Positions 55,363-64,000 of a stretch of DNA of 64,000 nucleotides are shown here, piece after piece. The translations under genes and the position numbers were made by a program. A model generated the notes under the pieces. It made no database searches. It was not told where the DNA came from and worked only from the letters and a program-made list of their open reading frames with translations. The stretch's first letter is position 1; each line of letters begins with the position of its first letter. This DNA comes from Alphaproteobacteria bacterium (GTDB taxonomy: Bacteria; Pseudomonadota; Alphaproteobacteria; Caulobacterales; Parvularculaceae): NCBI GenBank assembly GCA_016125455.1, contig WGLS01000004.1, positions 124,001 to 188,000 of the forward strand, read 5' to 3'.

Positions 55363-56816
55363 CGGCGCCTCAGGCCGCCCAGAACGCCGCGCAACAGCTC
55401 ACGCGCGAGGGTCGTCGATATCGTGCGCGCGGCGCTTTTTATGGCGGCTTCGCCGACGCCCTGCCGGCTTGAACGGCGGGCCGGTCGCGCGCCTGTCTTG
55501 CCCGCATGCTTTGGAGCTTGTCGAATGCGATCCTCAGCGCGCCTCTTCAGAATTTCATAGGCCGAAAGCCTGTCAACGGGCTCGCGGTACCGCGCGTCCA
55601 ATGCCGAGCTTTCAATTGCCGCCATTCGTTCGTTGGCCGTAATCGCGCCAATCCGCGACGATGGAGGCCGCACGATCGTCCGCTCCACGACTGATGGGGC
55701 GCCTCTTTCGTCGAGTGTTGAAACCAATGCTTCGCCTACTGTCAGAACCGTAATCGTCGCTTCGCTTTCGAATTTCGGGTTCGGACGGAACGTTTCCGCA
55801 GCGGCTCTTACGACACGCTGCTCCTTGGGCGTGTACGCTCTCAATGCGTGAATGATCCGGTTGCCGAGCTGGCTTGATACTTCGTCGGGCACGTCAGTTG
55901 GATTCTGGGTGACAAAGTATACGCCAACGCCCTTGGACCGGATGAGTTTCACAACCTGCTCGACTTTGTCGATCAACGCCTTGGGCGAGTCGTCAAACAA
56001 CAGATGCGCCTCATCGAAAAAGAACGCCATGATCGGCTTCTCAGAGTCACCGGCTTCCGGCAGCTCCTCAAACAATTCAGACAAGAGCCAAAGCAGGAAG
56101 GTCGCGTAGGTCTTCGGCGAACGCATCAGGCGATCGGCGGCCAAGACATTGATCACGCCGCGTCCATATTCATCCGTATCAAGAAGGTCGCCGAGCTCCA
56201 GTGCTGGCTCGCCAAAAAATGCGTCGCCGCCTTCCTGTTCGAACGCAAGCAGTCTTCGCTGGATCGCGCCGACCGAGGCCTTTGAGACATTTCCGTATTG
56301 TAGCGACAGTTCGCTAGCGCGCTCGCCGACTTCGACGAGCATCGCCCGTAAGTCCTTGAAATCGAGAAGCAGGAGGCCCTCGTCGTCCGCAAGCCGGAAC
56401 GCCAGGATCAGAACGCCCTCTTGCGTCTCGTTCAGATTGAGGAGGCGCGCGAGTAGGAGAGGACCCATTTCCGTAACGGTCGTTCGAACCGGGTGGCCCT
56501 GTTCGCCGAAAAGGTCCCAGAACCTGACCGGAAACGCGGCCGGCCCATATTCATCCGGTCCCGTTTTCGCAGCGCGCGCGGTCAGTTTCGGATTTTCCGC
56601 CGCCGCCTGTGAAAGCCCGGCCAGGTCGCCTTTTACGTCGGCGCAGAATACCGGCGTTCCAGCTGCTGAGAAACCTTCGGCCAGAACCTGCAAGGTGACC
56701 GTTTTTCCCGTGCCAGTTGCCCCGGCGATTAGACCGTGTCGGTTTGCAAGTCGCAGTATCAATCCTTGGTCGTCGCCGGCGGCGTTGCGTCCGATGTGAA
56801 TTCGCGGCGAAGACAT
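55359..56816 (-). CDS. HerA-like ATPase (DUF853 type)
   Basis: A 485-residue AAA-like ATPase of the HerA/FtsK superfamily. Walker A is [13 protein letters not shown] near residues 32-44, Walker B is [14 protein letters not shown], and the sensor-type motif [21 protein letters not shown] is typical of DUF853 proteins, which are thought to translocate DNA or act in repair. The C-terminal 60 residues are basic ([10 protein letters not shown]). No NurA nuclease is adjacent. Coupled to the downstream CPBP protease gene by a 4-base overlap. Confidence 0.9.
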   Translation of the reverse strand: MSSPRIHIGRNAAGDDQGLILRLANRHGLIAGATGTGKTVTLQVLAEGFSAAGTPVFCADVKGDLAGLSQAAAENPKLTARAAKTGPDEYGPAAFPVRFWDLFGEQGHPVRTTVTEMGPLLLARLLNLNETQEGVLILAFRLADDEGLLLLDFKDLRAMLVEVGERASELSLQYGNVSKASVGAIQRRLLAFEQEGGDAFFGEPALELGDLLDTDEYGRGVINVLAADRLMRSPKTYATFLLWLLSELFEELPEAGDSEKPIMAFFFDEAHLLFDDSPKALIDKVEQVVKLIRSKGVGVYFVTQNPTDVPDEVSSQLGNRIIHALRAYTPKEQRVVRAAAETFRPNPKFESEATITVLTVGEALVSTLDERGAPSVVERTIVRPPSSRIGAITANERMAAIESSALDARYREPVDRLSAYEILKRRAEDRIRQAPKHAGKTGARPARRSSRQGVGEAAIKSAARTISTTLARELLRGVLGGLRRR

Positions 56817-57006
56817 ATTTGGCCGACCTCCCGGTCCCGATTTTTCGTACGTCGCGGCGCGCTTACGGCGATTTAACCGCCGGATTCCTCAATCCCCAAC
56901 GTAAACAAGGGTTTGCATATTTACGCAACGTTGTGTCCGGATTACGTGCAAGCATATACGGAAAGTGCGAGCGCTTCGCCGTAAATCACTGGGAATGGAG
57001 TGGGGA

Positions 57007-57510
57007 ATGCTGAGGATACTCTTGATTATCGCCGTCGCGCTGGCGCTTACCATTGGGTTCATGAAGCTGACCGGCAAGAATGCCGCGGACGTCGTCGATG
57101 ACCTGCAAGACGCCGCTGAGACGACTGGCGAGACGATTGACGATGCAACTGATGCGGCATCGGATGTGGCCTCGGACACCGTGACAGGCGTTGCTGATGC
57201 TGTTGCGGAAACCTTCGACGACGATGTCGCTAAAGCGGTCGACGATCCCCTGGACGCCGCTGCACGGGAGGCGGCGCCTGAACCTGTTGACGTGGTCATT
57301 GAACCCGAGGCTGTTGAAGGCGAACAAGATGGCGGAGAGGGGCCAACCGGCGCCGCAGTGGCGCCGACCGAGCCTATGCCAGGCGACGAGACTGAATCTG
57401 GCGCCAATGCAGTCGCGCCGGCGGTGGAAGCACCCGACGAAGCGCCTGCAGCCGCCGACGCCGCTGACGACGCCGATAATGAAGTCGAAGCCAACCCGGG
57501 CCGGCGTTGA
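57007..57510 (+). CDS. Membrane-anchored, acidic Ala/Asp-rich protein
   Basis: A 167-residue protein with one N-terminal membrane helix (residues 2-18) and a long, low-complexity tail rich in Ala, Asp, Glu and Pro (for example DDATDAASDVASDT). It would be anchored in the inner membrane with a disordered tail. I do not recognise a family. ATG 57007 is chosen because GGAG and GGGGA lie just upstream; 56995 is an alternative. It precedes an Hpt gene by 141 bases. Confidence 0.65.
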   Translation: MLRILLIIAVALALTIGFMKLTGKNAADVVDDLQDAAETTGETIDDATDAASDVASDTVTGVADAVAETFDDDVAKAVDDPLDAAAREAAPEPVDVVIEPEAVEGEQDGGEGPTGAAVAPTEPMPGDETESGANAVAPAVEAPDEAPAAADAADDADNEVEANPGRR

Positions 57511-57651
57511 GGCGTCGCTCGAACGTCAGGCCCCGCCTCGCTTGAATTCAAACGGATGCATTAGCCGCGCGCTAAGGATATCGGCGCTAAGTTTCCCTCT
57601 CAGCCGCAGACGGCGACGCGCGGTTGTGTCGCCGCGGGGAGCTTCCACGCA

Positions 57652-58026
57652 ATGCACTCATTTAATGCCAGCGGGGGCGACGCCGCCATCGATATGAGCC
57701 ACCTCGAGCAGTACACGTGCGGCGAGGCGCAGTTGCTCGACGAGATTCTCGGCATCTTCATTGAGCATGCGGGGCGTTGCGTCGCGAGGCTTGGCGTCGA
57801 TGCTGGCGATGAAGACTGGCGGGAGACGTGCCATTCCCTAAAGGGCGCTGCACGGGGCGTTGGCGCGTGGGCGCTGGGCCAACAGGCGGCGGAGGCTGAG
57901 GGATTGATCGGAGACCTTCCGGCGAAGACGCTCGCGCGGGAGAACAGGTTGAAGGCGCTTCGCCTGGCGGCGCGCGAAGCTGTGGATTACGCCGAGACGC
58001 TCCGGGCCGAGGCGCGGGCGGCCTGA
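57652..58026 (+). CDS. Histidine phosphotransfer (Hpt) domain protein
   Basis: A 124-residue single-domain phosphorelay protein. The phosphorylated His lies in ETCHSLKGAARGVGA near residue 61, in the classic HSLKGxA context, flanked by amphipathic helices of a four-helix bundle. It would shuttle phosphate between a hybrid kinase and a response regulator; neither partner is encoded beside it. GGGGAG lies 10 bases upstream of the ATG. Confidence 0.88.
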   Translation: MHSFNASGGDAAIDMSHLEQYTCGEAQLLDEILGIFIEHAGRCVARLGVDAGDEDWRETCHSLKGAARGVGAWALGQQAAEAEGLIGDLPAKTLARENRLKALRLAAREAVDYAETLRAEARAA

Positions 58027-58080
58027 ACTCGCTACTCAGCAAGGACCTTTTCCCGGCTCGGTTCTTCCCGAACCATTACG

Positions 58081-59256
58081 TCAGCGCCGAAGCTCTGCCA
58101 TCGCGTTTTCGAGGCCGCCCAGCGTCAGTGGGTACATCCGGTCCGCCATCAGTTGCTTCAACATCTGGATCGAAGGCGCATGGTCCCAGTGCTTTTTCGG
58201 TATTGGATTCAGCCAGACGACGCTTTCGTAAATGCCTAGCAATCTCTGCATCCAAACCGCGCCCGGTTCTTCGTTGAAGTATTCCACTGACCCGCCCGGG
58301 ACTGATATTTCATAGGGACTCATCGACGCATCGCCGACGAATATGATCTTGTAGTCAGCAGAAAACTTGTGAAGTATATCCCACGTCGCCGTTTTGTCCG
58401 TCCACCGGCGTTTATTGTCTTTCCAGACATAATCGTACAGGCAGTTGTGAAAATAGAAATATTCTAGGTGCTTGAACTCTGTTCGCGCCGCGGAAAAGAG
58501 CTCTTCGCAGATTTTCACGAAGGGATCCATTGACCCGCCGACGTCGAAGAAAATCAATACCTTTACGGTGTTACGTCGTTCGGGACGCATTTGAATGTCG
58601 AGATAGCCGTGACGAGCAGTCGAATCGATTGTGCCGTCGATATCAAACTCTTCGGCCGCCCCTTCGCGCGCAAATCGGCGCAGCTTTCGAAGCGCCATCT
58701 TAATGTTCCGTGTGCCGATTTCGATATCGTCATCAAGGTTCTTGTAGTCGCGCTTTTCCCAGACCTTGACTGCGCGCCCCTGCCGCTCTCCTTCGTTGCC
58801 GATGCGGACGCCTTCGGGATTGTATCCGCCGGAACCGAACGGCGACGTGCCGCCAGTGCCGATCCACTTCGATCCGCCCTCATGTCGCTTCTTTTGTTCG
58901 TCTAGTCGTTGTTTGAGGGTCTCCATCAGCTTGTCCCATCCGCCGAGCGCCTCAATCTGTTTCTTCTCTTCCTCGGACAGGTATTTCTGCGTGAGCAGCT
59001 TCAACCATTCGTCTGGCAGCTCCGCCTTGACTCCCTCCGAGACCGTCTGGATCCCCTTGAATGCGCGACCGAAGATGCGGTCGAATTTGTCTAGATTTCG
59101 CTCGTCCTTCACCAGTGATGTGCGCGAAAGGTAATAGAATTCTTCGACATTTCTGTCCGCGATCTGGGCGTCCATCGCCTGCATCAGCGTCAGGTACTCT
59201 CTGAGGGAGACGGGCAGGCCGGCGGCCTTCAATTCGTGGAAGAATTTCGTGAACAT
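58081..59256 (-). CDS. VWA (CoxE-like) domain protein
   Basis: A 391-residue protein with a C-terminal von Willebrand factor A domain, the metal-ion site showing as FDVGGSMDPF near residue 236. The N-terminal half resembles CoxE-like proteins (FFHELKAAGLPVSLREYLTLM), which usually act with a MoxR AAA ATPase in protein or cofactor maturation. No MoxR gene lies next to it here. ATG 59256 is chosen because the family N-terminus begins there; the frame remains open to 59388. It diverges from the VOC gene. Confidence 0.87.
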   Translation of the reverse strand: MFTKFFHELKAAGLPVSLREYLTLMQAMDAQIADRNVEEFYYLSRTSLVKDERNLDKFDRIFGRAFKGIQTVSEGVKAELPDEWLKLLTQKYLSEEEKKQIEALGGWDKLMETLKQRLDEQKKRHEGGSKWIGTGGTSPFGSGGYNPEGVRIGNEGERQGRAVKVWEKRDYKNLDDDIEIGTRNIKMALRKLRRFAREGAAEEFDIDGTIDSTARHGYLDIQMRPERRNTVKVLIFFDVGGSMDPFVKICEELFSAARTEFKHLEYFYFHNCLYDYVWKDNKRRWTDKTATWDILHKFSADYKIIFVGDASMSPYEISVPGGSVEYFNEEPGAVWMQRLLGIYESVVWLNPIPKKHWDHAPSIQMLKQLMADRMYPLTLGGLENAMAELRR

Positions 59257-59407
59257 GGCGTCGAGTCTAAACGCGTCGGATGGATTTGGCGACCCGGTTT
59301 GGATTTGACGCTGGGACCGGAGGGTCGGGGCAATTGCCGCTCTCCACGATTGCGATTCCAATTCCCTACGGCACATGTTCGATAGCAAAAACCTGGAGGG
59401 TCGCCGA

Positions 59408-59812
59408 ATGGAGAAAGTTCTTGGGATCGGGGGCGTTTTCTTTCGCGCCAGGGACCCTGTTGCGCTTGCGGCCTGGTATGCAAGTCATCTTGGCGTCGAC
59501 GAGACGCCGACGACCTACGATGAGCCTGGTTGGCGCCAGGGCGGGGGCATCACGGTCTTCGCTCCCTTTTCCGAGAATACCGAATATTTTGGCGACCCTG
59601 ATCGACAATGGATGATCAACTTCCGCGTGCAGGACCTTGCCAGGATGGTCGATCAGCTTCGGAGCAAAGGCATACAAGTCGAAGTCGACGCGGAGACCTA
59701 TCCAAACGGGCGTTTTGCCCGTCTTCAGGACCCGGAAGGAAATCCGATACAGTTGTGGCAACCTGCCGGGGCGTCACTTGACGTCGATGAGTCGATTAAG
59801 CCCATGCGCTAG
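59408..59812 (+). CDS. VOC superfamily (glyoxalase-like) protein
   Basis: A 134-residue vicinal-oxygen-chelate protein. The first beta-alpha-beta unit begins KVLGIGGVFFRARDPVALAAWY and the C-terminal half ends with RFARLQDPEGNPIQLWQP, which carries the metal-binding Glu-type motif common to this family. Reaction unknown. ATG 59408 follows GGAGGG by about 8 bases. Its 3' end overlaps the convergent sigma factor gene by 4 bases. Confidence 0.85.
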   Translation: MEKVLGIGGVFFRARDPVALAAWYASHLGVDETPTTYDEPGWRQGGGITVFAPFSENTEYFGDPDRQWMINFRVQDLARMVDQLRSKGIQVEVDAETYPNGRFARLQDPEGNPIQLWQPAGASLDVDESIKPMR

Positions 59813-61044
59813 GCCGTCACGTCGTTTTGACGCTCTGCAAGAAACGACCGAACCGAGGCGTCGTCACTCAAGCCGATCGCGCGCTGGTAGCAGTCAACGG
59901 CGCACGGAAGATTGAGACGCGCGGCAATTGCGGCTCGCGTCGCCCAGTAGGGTTGATGACGGTCGACGCGCTGCGGATCAATTGCGTCGAGCGATATCAA
60001 CGCTTGTTCCGGTTCGCCTGCCGCGTTTATCGCTGCGGCGCGCGCAATGATCGCCGCGACCGATGGCGCGATCGTCAACAGACGGTCATAGAGCATGACG
60101 ACATGCCGGCGGGTATCGGCGCCATACAGGCGCCGTGCGACGTGAGCGGATTGAATGGCCGCTTCGAGCTGGTATCGACCATGGGTCGCCAGCTGCGCCG
60201 CCGTGGCCAAAGACAGCTCGGCTTCCGAAATCAAATCGACTCGCCAGAGTGTCGTATCTTGACTATCGAACGGAATGTACGCGGCGGATGGCGATCGCGC
60301 TGCATCGCGCGCGTGAATGAAGGCGATCAGCGCGACAAGTCCGTGCGCCTCCGCAGTCTTGGGAGTCAGGCGCGCAACAAGGCGTGCAAGGAAGAGAGCT
60401 TCTTCCGCCAGTCCCGCACCCTGCCTTTGCGCATCGTCAAAGTGTGCGCCGAATGCAGCGTAAATCGCGTCCAGCACGGCTTCGGTTCTTTCCGCGAGGT
60501 CTTCAGGGTCCGGATCGGCAAAGACGATTCGCGCTTCGGCGATCTTGCGTTTTGCTCGGACTAGACGCTGGCCCATGGTCGACGGCGAGGTCAGGAATGC
60601 GCCGGCGATTGTTCTGGCGTCGAGTCCAAGCACCGTCTGAAGCATGAGCGGCGTCCGGATCGACGGATCAATTGCCGGGTGAGCGCAGATGTACATCAGT
60701 CGGAGTCGTTCGTCGGGCAGTGCAGCGGCGGGCGCGCTGTCGCGTTCGTCGATTGACCGAAGAATGTCGTCCATGGCGCCGTGTCGCACTTGGCTATGGC
60801 GGTTGGCGTCAATGAGCTTGCGTCGAGCCGCCGTGAGCAGCCACGCTTCCGGGTTGTCCGGCGGACCGTCGATGGGCCATCTCTCCAGCGCCTTGACGAA
60901 TGCATCCGCCAAAGCGTCTTCGGCCGCCGCGATGCCGGCTCCGCGCGCGGCAAGCCATGCCACCAGCCGCCCGTAGGAGGCTCGGGCGACGACTTCCGCC
61001 GTCGCCCGGGACCGTTGTGGATCCGGTGTTATTCTATGCTCCAT
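59809..61044 (-). CDS. ECF sigma factor, ECF42-like (DUF6596 C-terminal domain)
   Basis: A 411-residue extracytoplasmic-function sigma factor with a long C-terminal domain. Sigma region 2 shows EDALADAFVKALERWP and PEAWLLTAARRKLID, and region 4 shows LGLDARTIAGAFLTSPSTMGQRLVRAKRKI. Residues about 190-411 form a TPR-like helical domain characteristic of the ECF42 group, in which it is needed for activity instead of an anti-sigma factor. That group is usually encoded beside YCII/DGPF proteins, as here: two lie directly upstream and the start overlaps the nearer by 16 bases. Confidence 0.88.
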   Translation of the reverse strand: MEHRITPDPQRSRATAEVVARASYGRLVAWLAARGAGIAAAEDALADAFVKALERWPIDGPPDNPEAWLLTAARRKLIDANRHSQVRHGAMDDILRSIDERDSAPAAALPDERLRLMYICAHPAIDPSIRTPLMLQTVLGLDARTIAGAFLTSPSTMGQRLVRAKRKIAEARIVFADPDPEDLAERTEAVLDAIYAAFGAHFDDAQRQGAGLAEEALFLARLVARLTPKTAEAHGLVALIAFIHARDAARSPSAAYIPFDSQDTTLWRVDLISEAELSLATAAQLATHGRYQLEAAIQSAHVARRLYGADTRRHVVMLYDRLLTIAPSVAAIIARAAAINAAGEPEQALISLDAIDPQRVDRHQPYWATRAAIAARLNLPCAVDCYQRAIGLSDDASVRSFLAERQNDVTA

Positions 61045-61379
61045 ATCGGCCGGACTTCGACGGCGCCATCACTGGCGGCCGGGCACTTTGCGGCCCAATC
61101 GAGCGCTTCATCGAGATCCGAGGCTTCGATGATATAGTAGCCGCCGAGTTGTTCCTTGGCGTCAGAAAATGGGCCGTTCTCCACCAATTGCGAGCCGCCC
61201 CTTTGACGGACAATCCGTCCGGCGCTCGGGCGGCCGAGCGGGTTCCCGGAGACCATCGCGCCCGATTCTGAAAGCGCCTGCGAGAAGGCCATATGTTCTC
61301 CGACGATGCGCTCCTGTTCGGCATGAGGCTTGTCGTGAAACGCTTCTTCGTCGCCATAGAGAAACAGAATGTACTGCAC
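61029..61379 (-). CDS. YCII/DGPF-domain protein
   Basis: A 116-residue small soluble protein of the YCII-related (DGPF) family. The signature appears as ENGPFSDAKEQLGGYYIIEA near residues 67-86, with Asn replacing the Asp of DGPF. Members are thought to be small ferredoxin-fold enzymes or modulators; function is not established. It lies between its paralogue and the sigma factor gene in a tight operon. Confidence 0.9.
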   Translation of the reverse strand: MQYILFLYGDEEAFHDKPHAEQERIVGEHMAFSQALSESGAMVSGNPLGRPSAGRIVRQRGGSQLVENGPFSDAKEQLGGYYIIEASDLDEALDWAAKCPAASDGAVEVRPIWSIE

Positions 61380-61382
61380 TGA

Positions 61383-61748
61383 CTAGCCCTCCTGTCCGTA
61401 GTCGGGCACGTCTCGCACTTCGACATAGCCGGTTGCCGCTGCCGGGCACTTAGCTGCCCATTTTACTGCATCGTCGATGGTTGGCACTTCGATCAGGAAA
61501 AAGCCGCCAATCTGCTCCTTTGCGTCAATAAAAGGTCCGTCCTCGACCTTTCGCCGGCCGCCCGCGACCGATATGCAGGTGGCGCTGTCGGGCCCTTGCA
61601 GCGCTTCGCCACCACGGACTACGCCCGCTTCGCTCAGCTCCTTGGAGTATTCAAACCAGGGGCCCATATAGGCGTTGAACGCAGCTTTCTCCGCTCTTCG
61701 CATAGCGAAGTCACGTTCACTTTCGTAGGCAATTATAAGTGCCTTCAT
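61383..61748 (-). CDS. YCII/DGPF-domain protein, paralogue
   Basis: A 121-residue protein similar in layout to the downstream YCII gene. It carries the canonical EDGPFIDAKEQIGGFFLIEV motif and a matching WAAKCPAAATGYVEVR C-terminus. ATG 61748 follows AAGGGAGA by about 6 bases and is preferred to upstream frame starts. First gene of the YCII-YCII-ECF operon; the promoter should lie in the 215 bases upstream and may be recognised by the sigma factor itself. Confidence 0.9.
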   Translation of the reverse strand: MKALIIAYESERDFAMRRAEKAAFNAYMGPWFEYSKELSEAGVVRGGEALQGPDSATCISVAGGRRKVEDGPFIDAKEQIGGFFLIEVPTIDDAVKWAAKCPAAATGYVEVRDVPDYGQEG

Positions 61749-61963
61749 GCATCGTCTCCCTTGCGACCGTCGGCACGCGCCAATCGCGGGCCATCGCAAT
61801 ATAGACGATTGGCGGAACAGCAAATCGACAACGCCGATAAAAAAAACGCCTGACTGTAGGGTGGGCTAACGGGTTCCTGCTAACCGGCGACTATTTCGTC
61901 GGAACGGACGTTGGCACGTCTCTGGCCTGGCGGAAGCATCAGGCCGGTCCGGCGACCCTCGGG

Positions 61964-62992
61964 TCAACGTTCCCGGCGCGACCGGATTTCGTCCGCAGCC
62001 GGTCCGGGCGGCAATTGCCGTCGGAGGTCCTTTGGATCCCATGGGCCGTAGGAGAAGCTCCGCGAGCCTGGGCCTGGCTCAAATCCGGTAAAGGGCGTGC
62101 GGTCCGCGAGGAATGGTGGACGAGCTGTCTGGTCATCGGGTGCGGTCCGCCGCGCGGCCTTTCTGCTGCGGCCAAAAATTCCGGCGAAGTTGTCAAAATA
62201 AGTTGTTGAGGTCCGACTCATCTTGTCAGGGAAGAGACGCATGATTTCCATAATGTCGTCAGGTACGTCGTTCGAAACATTCAGCCCAAGTTCGCGCGCT
62301 TCAGAAGCTTCGATGGGGTAGTCATGCGTCCAACGTCCCGAGGATAGCTGTTCGGCGACGGCGATCGCCGCGTTTTCGGAAACCGTCCCCTTCAAGAGCT
62401 CCCGCGCAGCACGCTCCAGCTGTTCCATAGCCATGCGTCCGATGTCTGCCAGGACCAGCGTCTGGTCGCCAATAGCGTCAGGCGATTTTGTCTGCGTGAC
62501 CCGAATGACCGAAGCTGCCGGCAGTCCGCCTATCTGGGGATCAATTGGCCCAAGCACGGCGTGAGGGTTCAGGACGATCTCATCGGCGGCAAGCGCAATC
62601 AGCGTGCCGCCGGACATTGCGTAGTGCGGAACGTAAATGCGCGTCGGTCCAGGGTGAGCCTTCACGGCGCGGGCAATCTGCAGCGCTGGCAGGACAAGGC
62701 CGCCCGGCGTATGCAGGATGATTTCAAGTGGCATGTTTTTCGGCGTCGTCCGGATCGCCTCCAGCACGTCTTCTGCGTCATTCAGGTCGATGTACTGAAG
62801 CATTGGAATGCCGAGCAGCCCCATGGGCTCCTGGCGGTGCACGATCGCGAGGATCCGGCTCTTCCGCTTCTTCTGGATCTTGGCGAAGGCTCGTTCGAGC
62901 TCCTCGCCGCGCCGCCGCCGAGACATGGCGGGCAAGAAAAAGAAGAAGAGCAAAAAGAAGAGAAACGGCAGGAAGCCGAAGAGCTGGTCCAT
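61964..62992 (-). CDS. SDH-family Clp-fold serine protease
   Basis: A 342-residue membrane-anchored serine protease. The N-terminal helix at residues 4-22 is very rich in Leu and Phe (FLPFLFFLLFFFFLPA). The Clp-fold domain shows LEIILHTPGGLVLPALQIARA, the serine nucleophile in HYAMSGGTLIALAADEIVL, and GPIDPQIGGLPA. It matches the serine-dehydrogenase-proteinase type (PF01972), without a NfeD partner here. The C-terminal 70 residues are Pro/Arg-rich and probably disordered. ATG 62992 follows GAGGGGA by about 4 bases. Confidence 0.88.
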   Translation of the reverse strand: MDQLFGFLPFLFFLLFFFFLPAMSRRRRGEELERAFAKIQKKRKSRILAIVHRQEPMGLLGIPMLQYIDLNDAEDVLEAIRTTPKNMPLEIILHTPGGLVLPALQIARAVKAHPGPTRIYVPHYAMSGGTLIALAADEIVLNPHAVLGPIDPQIGGLPAASVIRVTQTKSPDAIGDQTLVLADIGRMAMEQLERAARELLKGTVSENAAIAVAEQLSSGRWTHDYPIEASEARELGLNVSNDVPDDIMEIMRLFPDKMSRTSTTYFDNFAGIFGRSRKAARRTAPDDQTARPPFLADRTPFTGFEPGPGSRSFSYGPWDPKDLRRQLPPGPAADEIRSRRER

Positions 62993-63414
62993 TGATCCCC
63001 TCGCTCCGCGCAACAAGGCGCGGCACGCATACCCAAGATGATGGCCCGCCGCCCCCGGGGCGCGACACCGTCACTTATAGACAATCGTCATATCAGATTG
63101 GCCGACTTTTCGTTGTCCCGCCAGTCGGCGGCGAAAATTAGCGGGCCGGAAGCGTTCGGCTGACCGTCAGGACCGGCAAGCCGAGCCAGGATCCAGGGAC
63201 GGCGTCGCCATAGAGGCAGCACAATGCGCAACTGCAGCTAATCTGAGACCGGCGTGAGTAGCCAGAGGGTTGCGCGAGCAAGAAGCGGCGCGTCGGGGAC
63301 TATCCTGACCTGTCCTTCGCCCGGATGGTTGCTCGGCAACTTTTTCCGATGGCATCAGTCATGCGGCTTGCGTGCGGACCGCCAAGCCGCCGCCACTCTT
63401 CCCGGGACGCGGGG
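62993..63414. other. Intergenic region upstream of the protease gene
   Basis: About 420 bases. The part near 63000-63120 probably holds the protease promoter. I looked for a riboswitch on both strands because a TonB receptor follows, but found no complete consensus. No gene is supported. Confidence 0.4.
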
Positions 63415-64000
63415 TTAAAGGGTTCCGGTGATCGAAAATCGCGCGTTGATTGGCTCGCCCGTGGAGATGTTGTCGTCATTATGCGCAGCGGGGAAATAAT
63501 CCGTATCAAGCGCGTTTTCCAGATTGACCTGAACCCGGACGCCGTCGGTCACCCGGTAGTAGATGGCGGCGTCCAATCTGGCGAAGGACGGCAATTCGAC
63601 CGCATTTGAGATTGACGCAAACTGTGACGACTGATGCGTGACGCCGAGACCGAAGCTAAGGCGATCAGTCGCCTCGATCCTGTTCCAGATCGAGAACATG
63701 TGCTCCGGTACTTGCGCCAACTCCTGATTAACAACCACGCCGCCCGAAACGTTGCCGCGCTGGCTCGCGTCAAGATAGCTGTACCCGGCGCTAACGGTCC
63801 ACCACGGCGTTGCCTCGCCGACGACCTGCGCTTCAAAACCTTCCGTCCGGCTGCCAATGATCAGGACGTTCCCGGGATCAGTCGGGTCGACCGTCGTGCC
63901 GTTTTCGCGGTCCAGCCGAAAGACGGCGGCTGTCAGGCTGATCAGGTCGGTTGCGTCCCATTTCACGCCGACTTCGTAGTTGTCGAACTTCTCGGGCGCC
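63415..64000 (-). CDS. TonB-dependent receptor, C-terminal part (runs off the window)
   Basis: The last 194 codons of an outer-membrane receptor; the frame stays open to the window edge, so the N-terminal plug lies beyond it. Features typical of TonB-dependent siderophore receptors are EKFDNYEVGVKWD at the window edge, GYSYLDASQRGN, VPEHMFSIWNRIEATDRLSFGLGV and the final strands ending RFSITGTL. Ending in Leu rather than Phe is slightly unusual. A ferric-siderophore ligand is the likeliest guess. Confidence 0.9.
   Translation of the reverse strand, partial: APEKFDNYEVGVKWDATDLISLTAAVFRLDRENGTTVDPTDPGNVLIIGSRTEGFEAQVVGEATPWWTVSAGYSYLDASQRGNVSGGVVVNQELAQVPEHMFSIWNRIEATDRLSFGLGVTHQSSQFASISNAVELPSFARLDAAIYYRVTDGVRVQVNLENALDTDYFPAAHNDDNISTGEPINARFSITGTL

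Noticed and set aside
63200-63262. Cobalamin-riboswitch-like fragments (GCGCAACTGC and GAGACCGGC) on the plus strand
   Set aside because: The two motifs are too close, the rest of the consensus (for example GCCACTG) is missing, and the plus-strand orientation points toward the 3' end of the receptor gene, not its start.

Overview
The window looks like chromosomal DNA of a free-living, probably marine alphaproteobacterium. A SciP (DUF1153) regulator of CtrA is present, which is restricted to alphaproteobacteria. The gene orders rpsF-rpsR-rplI...dnaB-alr and fabD-fabG-acpP-fabF-mltG-yicC-gmk are typical of that class. Three TonB-dependent receptors, a carotenoid locus and a CtrA-type regulator suggest the Caulobacterales/Parvularculales/Hyphomonadaceae area, but this is inferred from gene content and not proven. 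Coding density is high and I see no prophage, insertion sequence, integron or CRISPR array.

Layout. 0.1-6.7 kb: ndk, a secreted alpha/beta hydrolase, a TonB-dependent receptor with an Arg/Gly-rich insertion, a small membrane protein, a sterol-desaturase-family enzyme and an EF-hand protein. 6.8-13.1 kb: a carotenoid-tailoring locus (crtD, a DUF2306-like membrane protein, a cytochrome P450, an ATP-grasp ligase and the lycopene cyclase crtY) arranged as divergent and convergent pairs. 13.1-18.4 kb: an LpxR-like lipid A deacylase, alr, dnaB and the rplI-rpsR-rpsF ribosomal operon, all on the minus strand. 18.7-25.0 kb: fatty-acid and cell-wall housekeeping genes. 25.0-28.1 kb: a DUF2959 lipoprotein, lemA, an Asp/Glu-racemase-family gene and an M48 protease. 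28.1-33.9 kb: an FlhF-like GTPase, sciP, mnmA, a YkgJ-like protein, an L-2-hydroxyglutarate-oxidase-like flavoprotein and a polytopic membrane protein. 34.0 kb: tRNA-Met(CAT).

34.5-40.1 kb holds a large, internally duplicated surface lipoprotein followed by its own TonB-dependent receptor and a strong terminator. 40.4-45.5 kb has a secreted zinc metalloprotease and a LytS/LytTR-type two-component pair. 45.7-53.4 kb is catabolic: putA (proline), fadA-like thiolase and fadB-like multifunctional enzyme (fatty acids). 53.5-63.0 kb is a mixture of small operons: Nudix hydrolase, CPBP protease, HerA-like ATPase, Hpt protein, VWA protein, VOC protein, an ECF42-type sigma factor with two YCII/DGPF proteins, and a Clp-fold serine protease. 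The window ends inside a third TonB-dependent receptor.

The two regions I consider most likely to hold something undescribed are the carotenoid locus, where an ATP-grasp ligase, a P450 and a DUF2306-like protein sit with crtD and crtY, and the duplicated lipoprotein plus TonB-receptor pair. All functional statements rest on motifs read by eye. No database search was run.
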